A stretch of 64,000 nt of DNA, taken from NCBI GenBank assembly GCA_035235625.1, contig CP141141.1:20209968-20273967 (forward strand). The letters are read 5' to 3'. A program made the translations under genes and the position numbers. This document shows, one piece after another, positions 32,930-44,600 of the stretch. Within the stretch, counting starts at the first letter, position 1. Each line of letters starts with the position of its first letter. The stretch comes from Saururus chinensis. Taxonomy: Eukaryota > Streptophyta > Magnoliopsida > Piperales > Saururaceae. The notes beneath the pieces were generated by a model. It was not told the DNA's origin, did not search any database, and saw only the letters and a program-made list of their open reading frames with translations.

Positions 32930-34900
32930 TCTTTGTTTATATCTCCAAGAAACTCCTTTTATTACTAGACTTTAAATTTTCTATCCTCAAGCCTTGAAAC
33001 TTTTCTTCTACTTACTTTGTCTTTGTCTTATTTTAGCCTCCTCAAATAAACTATTCTTATTCTTTGAATTTAGCATTGATCTCTTCAACTCTCCATTGAA
33101 GATTGTTGCAACACCTCTTTGATTTGGTGTATATAATACTCTCTTTTGTTGTGTGTCTCAAGAAATATCCAATTAGCATAACCTTGAAGCACATAGATGA
33201 TTTCTTTTGGAAAACAATAAATAAAGGATCTCTCCTTTCTTCTCTTTCAATTTCTAGGTTTTCCTCTCTTTAATTTTATGTTTTCCTAGCCCTTATATAG
33301 TCCATTAGGTTGGATTAAGAGTTATATTTCAATTAAGAATGTATTTTCTTCTAGAATAACATAATCTAGGCAACTAACACATACAATGATCGATCGTTTC
33401 ACACAATGATTGTTCGTTCAATGTTGTTACGTCCAAACTAAGACTATGAAGTAGTCTAATTTGGATTTATTTTTTTTACTTGTCAACTATAGTAAATAAG
33501 GTCGATCCATAGGGAAAGCCTTATGTGATAAAGAAAACTATTACGAAGAGAATAGAATAGAGAAGGAAGGTAAAATAGAGAATAAGAGACAATCAAAGAA
33601 AAAGTGCTAAGGCATCAGAAATCCACTTGTAATAAATCTCTAATGTATATTTGATTCAAATGATAACTCAATTAAGATCAAATGAAAATTCGTCTCAATC
33701 GGAAATAGAATAATAGTAATTGATTGTTTACTACGTGAAAGCATTAAGTATATAATCACAGGGAATTATAAGCATTCGGCATGCCTTTCGTCAACGATGA
33801 ATCAAATAATTATATAGATTATAAACTTCTTAAATATGAAACATTAATTTAAAATAATAAAGAATTTACTTAAATCAAAATAGTCATTAAACATCAAGTA
33901 CAAGCTTCATCCCTAGCCTTAACTAAGAGCTTAGAAAGCCATTACACAAAACTAAAATAAAAGCTACAAAATGAGAGAAGAAAATAGGGGAAGAGAGCTC
34001 CAAAGAGGAGAGAATGATGTCTCTATGACGTCCACCCCTCTATTTATAGGAGGAGAAGGGGTTGCTTCAAAGGAGAAAGTTCAATCATATCTCTAGATTG
34101 CATCCTGATTGATTGCTTCATTGGCAATGATTAGATTCTAAATCAATCAAATCAATCAATAATTTATTTAGAAAATAAGTATATTTGAGTCTTCCTTTAG
34201 TTATCCAATTAGCCTCATTGTCTTTCCTTATGTATATCAATCACAACTAATGAAAAGATTCTCCATGTGCTAACCTTGGGTTAGTTAACTATTTATCCCT
34301 TTGCATGCTGGATTTAACCCATATAGCTTCAGAATTATGAATTTCTTCTTGAAATGATGATTGTAGCCATTGAAGTCTTCTTTCCAATGCCACCTGAATC
34401 GTATCAATTGAAATACTACATGGAAAGATATGGTCTAAATACTAAGTCTGTGTCAATCTGTCCAAATCAGCTTCTTCCCGAATTTAGTTCTCTTGATTCA
34501 AATCTCAAATCCAACGGATCCAAAAGGTTTTGTTCGACCATTTTATGCATGTTTAGACCATTAGGAGCCCATTTTTAACTTTTGAATAGCTTTGGGTAGT
34601 TGGACTTAACTTCTTCTTCTACTTGGATTTTGTTGAAGCCCATTTAAACATGTAAACACAACTAAGGTCCAACTAACCTATTTAAAACACAAATAGCACA
34701 AATAAGTAATGAATTAACACAAAATAGGATTGTAATTTGAAATTTGAAAATATTTAATTGAACATTATTTTAGTGTATCATTCAACACAACAATTGATCA
34801 ATCACTATTCTAATTAAGGTATGACTCTTCAAGCAACCAATTTATCGATATAGTGATCGATTGATAAACTCTCGGCTTAATTTTAGACAATCTATGTAAG
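32930..34900 (-). repeat. Dispersed repeat, copy B, interrupted by a solo LTR
   Basis: The left part (32,930-33,421) matches copies A and C: 'ctacttactttgtctttgtctt', 'AGCCCTTATATAGTCCATTAGG', 'cgatcgatcg'. The right part (34,786-about 34,900, including 'gatcgattgataaactctcgg') matches the continuation of copy C near 47,820-47,860. The solo LTR at 33,422-34,780 splits the two parts. Outer limits are not defined. Confidence 0.5.
33422..34780. mobile_element. Solo LTR with 5-bp target duplication
   Basis: The unit starts TGTTGTTACGTCC and ends AGTGTATCA (TG...CA). A perfect 5-bp duplication TTCAA flanks it (33,417-33,421 and 34,781-34,785). It is 1,359 bp with no coding frame, and has a possible TATA region (CTCTATTTATAGGAGG near 34,031-34,046). 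The target repeat is continuous across the gap in another copy at 47.8 kb, which supports the boundaries. The family is not assigned. Confidence 0.8.
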
Positions 34901-36344
34901 ATCTATTAATGGTATTATTTTCTAATTAGTATAAAAAGTTGTTGGTTTTCGGTTTGATTTGATTTTCTTTGGGTAATGGGTATGTTTAATTATGAATTTC
35001 TTGAGGTTATCTTTATTTTTAGTTTAGAAACATTAGTACCTTGCTTTATCCACTAATTTCTACAATTTGATGTCATTTTTGCCTTTTAAATTCCTTAATC
35101 GAGGAAGTGGGCCCCACCATGGGGCCTACATCTACATCGAATGGTGTGCTAACCCCTTCGGCTGTTGACCCTCTCTTAATTTTATAAATGGGCTTGGGTT
35201 TGGTTATTTTCGTTTTTGAGGCCTATTGCACACATTTAGGCTTAGTAGGCCCATTTTTGTAGCGCCCATGACGTTTTAAATTACTTGAAAGGTTGGAGTG
35301 CCGTCAATTCATAATTAAAAGCGGGCCAAGATCAACAGTGTATAGAAGAGTAACTATTTATTAATTTACGTACTTACAAAAACTTTACAAAATAAGGCTT
35401 ATCATGACTTAGCAAAAGCAAAGTAGTGCACGTCCAAAATTAATACATAACAAAAGCATGTGGTAAAGCAAATAAAAAACATAGATATATATTTCGAAGT
35501 TCTACGAGATATCTTCATTAACATCATCTTCTTCATTCAGACCTGCAGCATCTGGGAGTGGGTGAGTATAATTATACTAAATAGATAGAGTTTAATTCTA
35601 CTAACATGCTAAAACATGAAATATAATCAAGGCACATAAAACGTTCTTCTAATAATTCGTACTTGAAATTTGATTTAAAATGACTCAACATATACTTGCC
35701 AACAAACAGAATTCAAACATTTTTCTCTAATAAAAAGTCGAATAAACTAGCCTTTCACATAATCCGATAAAATCATATAAGTTGTTCGTAAGCAAAATCC
35801 GATAAATAATTTAAAATCGAATAAATCATCATTCATTGAATGTCACCAAAACCGATGCGACATACACCTGTTCTTGTGGGGTAATGAGATCAAAATGAAA
35901 GAGATCTTCCAAGGATATTTCATTTCATGGGTGTGCCATATGCCTTAATATGCAGTACCTAGGGGTCATAACTACGATAGCTTTTGGGCTTTATACTCAA
36001 TAGCTACCCTTCAAAACCATTAATAGTTTTGGGCTTTATACCAAATAAATACCCTTAAAGTTCAATCAAAATCAATTGTATCATCATTAAAATAATAGTA
36101 TTTTAAAGAACATATCACGACAAAATCCTACTAAGAGATGTACATGATGCTACTATTTTAGCACATATCCACCCTTAATAATATTCTTTTTTAAAATAAC
36201 TTTTTATTTAAGAGACGAAGAAATTACAAAATAGAACGCCTAGTCATAGCATGAAATTAGAGTTTAAAACCACCTATACTTCGTTCTTGAAATTGACCAG
36301 AGTCACGGTTGGTGGTCGGAGTCTAGTCTTGTTCCCGCTCTTAG

Positions 36345-36530
36345 GAGAGGCAGGCGGAACCTCCACTCACGCTAGGATAGGATCTTCTTCTTGGCTCATA
36401 AGCAGCGGACAAAGCCTCCCCTTGTGCTAGGAAGAATTTTTCTTCCAGACCGATGGTGGCGGACAAAGTCTCCCTTGAACTAGGATGTTTTCTTCCTCCC
36501 GGCCTGAAAGCGGTAGACAAAGCCGTGGGG
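36345..36530. repeat. Tandem repeat, unit about 54 bp, about three copies
   Basis: Units share 'gctaggatag', 'tcttcttcttggc/tcttcc' and 'gcggacaaagcctccc'. Spacing between successive 'ctagga' words is about 52-55 bp (36,371; 36,426; 36,479). Confidence 0.7.
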
Positions 36531-36838
36531 GGCATGGCCTGGTCTCATTGTTCGGAAAGGCTGCGTACCCGCCTTCTTAGCTTTCGGGGTCGCCCTTTGT
36601 CCATCCATCAAGTGCGCCTCTTCGGCAATTGGTGTGATGCACATAACAATTTGCGAGTCTAGCTTCAGCCTCATGAAGACATCCTTGTATCTCGAACGTG
36701 AATCTACAAGGTCTTTTAATAGACGCAGTCCAGCGGGGAAACTATTTGTTCCCAGGCCCGGTCTTCTCCCATAGCTTCTGCAACCTTTATTGACTCCGCC
36801 ATTTGATGTAATACTCTAACTTTACATCTGAAAATTTT

Positions 36839-36840
<2 letters not shown>

Positions 36841-36910
<70 letters not shown>
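36841..36910. repeat. (AT)35 microsatellite
   Basis: Seventy bases of uninterrupted AT dinucleotide. Length is likely variable between individuals and unreliable in assembly. Confidence 0.95.
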
Positions 36911-36913
<3 letters not shown>

Positions 36914-37792
36914 AATCAACAGTAGGTTGTGACCATAATCAATAGCCGCGTCGGTTCACATTATCTAACTAACTTCTATAGAGACGATAAGTATATTTAT
37001 TGTGTAATCGAACATACGCTAAGAGGACCTCACATACATGACATCATTATGGTTAAAGATTGTGTTTCCAATGTCTTATTAAGCACACAATATATGACTT
37101 ATAGTATTTCCTACCCAACGATAGTCAAATTCTACTACCTATGTCGTGTGTTCGAATACATGCTAAATCAAAAAACGTGCATACAAATATCCGAAATGTC
37201 TTACCACAAAACCTCCGCTATAGTTCTTTGAGCCAGATTAAACACTCGTTCGGCCGCTGCTTTTCCGGAATCGCTGCAAACCCGATCCGCACTACAAACA
37301 AGAACTAGCTTTAGGGCATACAGTTTCAAAACTTAGCTTACAAGAAACCCTTGTTCCAAAACTCATTCCGGAACATAACAACCCTAATCTTCGATGTTTG
37401 GTAGATAGGTCGCAAAATCTTCTCCCACACCGCGTAAAGGGTGCTCAATCAGATGACTTTCCAATAGGAAGTGAGTTTTCAATCGGAACGGAGTTTTTCA
37501 CTCGAAGGAATCACCGGTGTCTAAAGTCATATGCCAATAATGAGACTTTCTGAGGGTTTAACACGATATAAAACCCTACCTCTGGTAAGGGGCATTTTAG
37601 TCCAAATTTTAGCTTATAACGTGTTATTCCAGGTTTTATGGCATTTTCGTTTACAATCCAGGGAATATGGAATATTTCATTCTTTGGCCAGGCAATATGG
37701 AAAAAACTCTAATTGACCATCTACTTGTACAATATGAATTATTATGTATGTGCTCCCTGTCATGTTCCCTCCTTCTATCAGCTGCTAACATC

Positions 37793-38083
37793 ACTTCCAA
37801 GTTGTCGCTAGACTCACCCTATTTCATCATCATTACTTGTTACCCACCTTCTTCATTAGAAACATGCAACACCCTAACTCGCGCCAATAGTAGGGGTATT
37901 TACGAGCTCGTCGGCTAAGCTCGGCTTGAATCGGGCTCAAATCACTTCTAAGTCATTGTCGCTAGACTCACCCCCTTCATCATCATTACTTGTTACCCAC
38001 CTTCTTCATTAGAAACTTGTAACACCCTCACTCGCGTCAACAGTAGGGGTATTTGTGAGCTCGGCTTGAATTGGGCTAAAATC
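37793..38083 (+). repeat. Tandem duplication of about 150 bp
   Basis: Copy 1 (37,793-37,943) and copy 2 (37,944-38,083) share 'gtcgctagactcaccc', 'catcatcattacttgttacc', 'ccttcttcattagaaac' and 'agtaggggtattt'. Each copy includes the TAGGGGTATTT...GAGCTCGGC start of the adjacent hAT-like element, so the duplication followed insertion. Confidence 0.8.
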
Positions 38084-39355
38084 GAGTTCTAGAATACTCC
38101 TGTTTGACTAGGCTCAGCTCAAATGAAACTCGAACTCGACTCATATTTAGCTTGAGCTCGAATACAATTGAAATTATATATAAATAACGTATATATGACA
38201 TAAATAATATATGTATATGTATGTATTATATAGACATAAATATTAATTTAAATATGAATGTTTAGCCAAAGCTACAGCTCTAGCTCCCTCGCAGTCAAAT
38301 CATAGTCAAAATTATGATTTAACAGCGAAGGAGTTGTAGCTCTCACAAGTTTTTTCCTTGTGATGTGTGTGTGTATATATATATATACATATAATCACAC
38401 ATATGTGCTAATACCTTATATTATATATGTATAATATATTATATCTATCATCATTAAATTGTAATGGATATATAATTTCTACATATGATATATGTTTTCA
38501 AACGTAAAGATTTTGGAGACACGATACTAATATACTTCCTTTGTCCCACATTATTAGCTCCATATTATTTTTTAAAATGAATTAATTTTAGTTTGTTTTG
38601 AAAAACCAAATGAAGCTATTAATTTGGGATAGAGAGAATACATACATACATACATACATACACACACTATCCATGTGATGTGTTTTGAAATTCACATACA
38701 TTATAAAAATATAACTAAATAAAATATATAAACATATCTAAATATATTAATTTCACTATGATATTACACTAAGATAACCAAGAACTCTTCCAAAGTTTGA
38801 AAAAAAACTGAGGACTGGGGAGATAACACTACTAAGTCTTAACCTAAAAACAAGATTTACAAAAAAGGGACACAATTAGCTATACAATCATGGTGGTACA
38901 ATTGGCTACTCATCCACTCTTGGCTTTATTCGGGTTTTTGTTTTTTGTAAATGTTTGTAATTTATGCATATGTAAAACAATGAAAATGGTAATGTTGCCT
39001 TTTTGGAGTACATGTAACTAAAACTTATTTGTTATACCTTTCTTCTCAACTAATGAGAATGAGCTGTTCAAGGTGTAATAGTAATACTTGTTGAAGGATA
39101 TTTATTATTATTTAATACCAAAAAAATTAAATTATGTGGAATACTTTATATACTTAGATATAATTTCTTTTACTTTTTTTGGCTATTGATTCACATATTA
39201 AAGTTCGAGTTTGTGCTCGAGCCAAGCTTTAGATTTTCAGTTCAAGCCAAGTTTGGGCTAGAACTTTTGAGCTTGTCCAAGTTTTGAGCTGAGCTTGGAC
39301 ACTTCGAGCTCAAGCCTAGTGTGTCCAACACTCAGCTCAGTTTGTTAACGCCCTT
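38044..39355. mobile_element. hAT-like non-autonomous element
   Basis: The left end TAGGGGTATTTGTGAGCTCGGC and the inverse of the right end (AAGGGCGTTAACAAACTGAG in reverse complement) are alike, with subterminal GAGCTCGAG/GCTCAGCTC words facing inward from both sides, as in plant hAT-type MITEs. The interior is AT-rich and non-coding. A Stowaway MITE sits inside (38,535-38,638). I could not confirm the 8-bp target duplication expected of hAT. Confidence 0.5.
38535..38638. mobile_element. Stowaway-type MITE inside the hAT-like element
   Basis: TA-flanked (38,533-38,534 and 38,639-38,640). The left terminus CTTCCTTTGTCCCACATT and the degraded right terminus (TTTGGGATAGAGAGAA) belong to the family at 11,457. 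Confidence 0.75.
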
Positions 39356-41694
39356 GATCATCACCTATTGGCAACCCTCCCTCATTATTGTCATTTGTTG
39401 TCCCATTTCTTAATAAGCAACCTACAACAGCCCTCCCTCATTTTCATGGCACCATTTATTCATCTGCAACCAGGACAACCTAGTTTGATCTCTTCCTTGA
39501 CAAAAAGCTTTCCCCCTTAGGGTAAATTTGGAGACAGATTTGGCAAATTTTTATTCACATTTATGTGCCAATTTGGTTAATTAATGTGATACTTAGCGTA
39601 AAAAATATCATTTGCAATCTATTTGTTGTTTTATTGTGAATCTGTGATATTTTCTTTTGTTGTAGGCATATTTGACAAAAAATTGTTGAAATCGTATATG
39701 ACATGGATGGAGAATTTTACTTGGTTTGGCTTATATATTTCTAATTGATGAAATGGAGCTGCACCATATTTTACTTAGTGGTGTATGTATGTTATAGTAT
39801 TGTTTGGGTTAGTGTATTTGTATAGTACTATGATTTTATGCTTTTACAGGGTGTCTCACGAAAATTTCTTCCCTGGTTTACGTCCATGAGAATTTACAGT
39901 AATTGCTTACAATAGTTGCAATTGTAATGTGGTTAATCATTTGAGGTAGTATAATTAGTATGCGATGTATATCATTAATAATATTTTATGAATTATGTTA
40001 TTTCTAATGAATAATATATTGGACCAAGATCTTTTTGTCCACATCCATCCCAAATGTGTCTGGCGAAAAGAAACCACAAGTGTGGACAAAAAGGTGGTGG
40101 AGAAATGGACGTCGGATACCAAAGGACATCAGATACCAACGTAGACGAGGCTTGTCCACCATCAATTTGACTGAGTATCTACCCTAAACAAGATGGGATC
40201 ATTTACATAAAATTTAATAAGTAATTATAAAACCCTATGGAAAATTAGCAAAAACTATTGGTTTTAATAACTAATGTGGTTGTTGCTGGATGCATAACAT
40301 AAGTGAACATGTAAGAATGTTACTGTGTTTTTTACAAGGATGAGTATTGTGATGGCTACCTCTTTATTAAAAAAAAATTAATAATCATAAACGTTCGACA
40401 CACTCAACCTTCACACACGTGCCCAAATGTGACGGCCATTGGTGTGGAGAATAGTCACATATGTGATCAAATTAATTATTAACATACCACAGAGTGATAG
40501 CACAACCAAAATATTTCATAATCACTTGTGCATAATTTGCTTCTAATTTATTTCCTAAAATTTTTGTTCTTGAGCAGTGATTGGCATTTTTTTGGTTATC
40601 TTGTGATTGGCATTTTTGTGGTTTGATAGGACAAATCTATGCCATTTTGGTTTAGTAGGACAAATCTATGTCAATTTAGCCACACCTATACTTTGTACGA
40701 AGAGAATGTAAATAAGTACTTTGGGTTGTTTTTGGGTTTCCTATTTTCTGCTATATATGATATAATACGATGTTCTTCAAGTTTAAAAAATTACCTCATA
40801 ATTTAGGCGAAAGTGCCTTTTGTGGTTCTGTCAAGAACTTGCCCGTGCTTATGGAAAGAGTGTTTTACTCTTTATAATTGATAAGTTTGATGGAGTTCAA
40901 TAGGCCTATTTGTGATTTTTAACTCTTCTAATAGACATTGTACACAGTAAAATAAAATCGGCTCTCTTGTGGTGGTTTCATACAGACAAGAAAGTAAAAG
41001 AGCTCTGCTAAACATATGAGTGGGAATTCTCAAAATTATTCCACAAAAAAAAATGTAAGGGGGAAGGGATTATATTAATCATTGGATTTTTTTAATTTGG
41101 AGTATTGTTCATTTGATGGAATTATTCAGTGATACTACGATATTCTTAATCTAATTATGTCATGTCCGTGTGTTGTGTGTGTATTTAGGTGTGATGTATT
41201 GTGTTGCTTCTTAACATTGTGTATGTTAGAATTTTTTAGAGTTTTCGTGGCCAATCTTTTAATAGCGGCCACATGTATCTTCTGTTAAAGTAATTAATCC
41301 ACCGTTCCCCTCTCCTCATGGAGTCTCTCGTATACTCTAATTGCACTAAATTGAGTATCGCATGATTTAGTAGTCTTACGCATTATTGTATGTAATTTTT
41401 TTATTAAAAAAGTTAATTTTATAATATTAATATTTTTATTTGATATGTTAATAACATGTTTAAAGTTACTTAACTCTAATAAATTGTGTATTAGTCAAAT
41501 TTGAAATATGTAGATTAATTTTTTGAAGTCAATTATTTTGAAATCCAACAATTTAAATCCCGGGATTCTAGTAATACAAGATTTGGTCATCCAAATATTT
41601 AAAAATCTAGCAGCTCAAATCCAAGAATTTGGCTTATATTCTAAAATTTTATATTTTAAATCCTGTATTTTAAATTTTGATTGACTAACCCCCT
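39356..41694. other. AT-rich intergenic stretch
   Basis: No gene or full element is recognised. One short feature stands out: a 13-bp perfect inverted repeat, CTTTTTGTCCACA (40,031-40,043) and TGTGGACAAAAAG (40,081-40,093), followed by a short imperfect direct repeat around 'gataccaaagga' and 'gataccaacg'. Confidence 0.5.
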
Positions 41695-44600
41695 GTTAAT
41701 AAAATTTTACATGGGCCAAGGACCATAGTGCGTAGAATCGATAATTTTACAACGATAACAAATCTTCGGGCACATCGTGCCCTTAAACAGCAGTCATATA
41801 AATATTACATATTTTTCAAAAGAAGAGAACAAATAATTTAATTGGGACACTATTCTTCCTTCACTTCCGCCCTTACTCCATTACTTGCAAAATCTGGGGG
41901 TGGGTGAGTATATTATACTCAGGAGGTTGATTTAAAATCTAAAGGAAATGCTAAGTAGAAAATCTTTAAAAACCCTTATAGTATTTTCATAGAAACTTTT
42001 ATCAACAATAAATTATGCAGAAGATAAAACAGTTCAAAATCACATCACATCCACAAGCCGTGATACCCTACGGCCAACCCCCGTGCTCACAGGGCAACGA
42101 GGGCCACTTAGGGAAAGAGTTTTCTCATGATACTCCACCCTGTGCGCGCAACTTGTAGATTGTTTTTCTCGGTGGGCATCAAAACACTATGATAATTCAG
42201 GGTTCTCAAGCCCAAGAATTACCCATCACATATTCATAACCAAAACATAGCAAAACACATGCTAAAATAGTTCACCACATAGCATGTTTTCCTAAAATCA
42301 GTCACATAAGCATAGTCATGTCAAATCATGCATAAAAAGTTATACTAAGGCATGTTAAGAGTTTAAACCCCCCTACCTTAAGCCTTAGTTAGAAATTCGT
42401 AACTATAGATGCCTCGAACATTGAAAACAACCCTACCATAGCATCTGGAACTTCAGTTTAATGGAGAACGCCTTTTGAATGACTCGATTCAGACGTAAAA
42501 TAATTGAGAATGGAGGAAAAGAATATTTAGAAGTGATAAAACTGGAAACACCTGAAAAAGAAGACCCGGGAGCACTATTTATAGGCATGCGCGTGTGTGG
42601 GGCCGCGAGCACCATGTGGCACACGATGATCGCACATCATGTAGCTGCGATGCGTGCATGACCCACATAGCGTGCGTCGCCCAGGACGCCTGTCCCGCAC
42701 TGCCACAGACTGTGTTCTGGGGACCCTACCAATTCCCCTTTTGCTTTACTTACATGTACTTTTCTTTATTTCCTTGTATTTTCTTTATTTATGTTTTAAG
42801 GTGCAACCATGCCTATACAACCACTTTGGCTGCCACTCCAGCCATATACAAAAAATCTTTTATGCTATATAGGGGGGAGTGAGTAGTTGTGTTGTTGGCT
42901 ATAGTGTTGTTGCACCCATTGCTTGTAAACATGTTGATAGTGAATGTATCCATCTTCCATGCTTGTGTTTATTTGTTTCCTTGCAATGTGACTCGCTTTT
43001 GTCCCCTACCTTTTTGCTTTGCATGAGCGCCTACAAGTGATTTGCCAGTCCCCTTGGATGACTTCCAAGTTATCCTTGGGATGGAATTCTTGCAGAAAGA
43101 GAATATTATTTCGATGCCACGTCTGGGTTCAATTTGCATGTTTGGAGCCACAAATCCCTGCATGGTCCTAGTTGTTTAGAAGAGCAGGACTAATACTGCA
43201 CATTTATTCGCACTCCAACTAGACAACGGGTTGAAGAAAGGTGATCCAACATACATTGTGGCTCTTCGTATGGAAAATTAACCACAGGGGGATCAACCCT
43301 TGTCGAAAGAGGTCCAAGATGTTTTGACTGACTATGCTGATGTTATGCCCGAAGCTTTACCAAAGTGTCTCCCTCCACGGTGACCCATTGATCACCAAAT
43401 ATAATTGGAGCCTGGTGTGAAACCACCATCCCGCTCCCTACCGGATGGAACCCCCTGAACTTGCTGAATTGCCAAGACAGCTTGATGAATTACTTTATGC
43501 AGGCTTCATCCGCTCCTCCAAAGCCCTCTTTGAAGCCCCAATTCTATTTCAAAAGAAACATGATGGGAGCTTGCACCTTTGTATTGACTATCGAGCATTA
43601 AACAAACTGATAGTGAAGAACAAATATCCCCTCCCGCTAATCGCGGATCTTTTCGACCAACTTGGCAGTGCTCGTTACTTCTCCAAATTGGATCTCCGTT
43701 CAGGTTACTACCAAGTACGTATTACTGATGGTGACGAAGCCAAGACTACCTGTGTTACTCGCTATGGTGTGTTTGAGTTCTTGGTCATGCCTTTCGGTCT
43801 CACCAATGCACCAGCCACCTTCTGCACATTAATGAACAATATTTTCCATGGCTTCTTGATCGCTTTATTGTTGTATACCTCGATGACATTGTGGTCTATA
43901 GCAATACACTTGTTGAACATATTACTCACTTGCGAACCGTGTTTGAGGTCCTTCGGTAGAACAAAATATACGTCAAGTTAGAGAAGTGCTCATTTGCACA
44001 ACAGGAAATTCTCTTTTTGGGACATCATATTGGCGGTAGACAAGTTCGAATGGATCAAGATAAGGTTCATGCCATTGATGATTGGTCGGCCCCTACCAAA
44101 GTAAAAAAAATTGCGAGCTTTCTTGGGTCTCTCAAACTACTACAAGCGTTTTATCCAAGGGTATTCACAAAATGCTGCCCCTTTAATAGACTTTCTAAAG
44201 AAGGATCGCCCTTGGTGTTGGTCAGAATACTGTCAGGAAGCCTTTGCTGAATTAAAGGCTGTGATCACACTAGAGTTGGTGCTTCAACTCCCAGACTACT
44301 CCAAGCCATTTGAAGTCCAAACGGATGCCTCTGATTATGCCATCGGGGGCATTCTCTCCCAAGAAGACCACCCGGTTGCCTTTGAAAGTCGCAAACTCAA
44401 TGAAACGGAGCGACCCTACATGGTACAAGAGAAAGAGATGACAACTATTATCCATTGCCTGCTCCCCTGGCGCCATTACTTTTTGGGTTCTCGCTTTGTC
44501 GTAAAAACAGACAACATTGCGACTAGTTACTTTCAGTCTCAGCCAAAGTTATCTCCCAAACAAGCTCAATGGCAAAAGTTTTTGGCTGAATTTGACTATA

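Larger units (their letters stand above)
35259..37720 (-). mobile_element. LTR-like sequence, - orientation, right limit uncertain
   Basis: The + strand begins TGTAGCGCCCATGACG at 35,259. About 290 bp in, it carries 'ctgggagtgggtgagtataattatact', nearly the same as the block inside the gypsy LTR at 41,895-41,920. In both cases this block lies a few hundred bases from the 3' end of an LTR on the - strand. The stretch includes a 54-bp tandem repeat and an (AT)35 tract. I could not find the other terminus or a target duplication. Confidence 0.45.

Noticed and set aside
36716-36919. Open frame with alternating Ile-Tyr
   Set aside because: It is a translation of the (AT)35 microsatellite.
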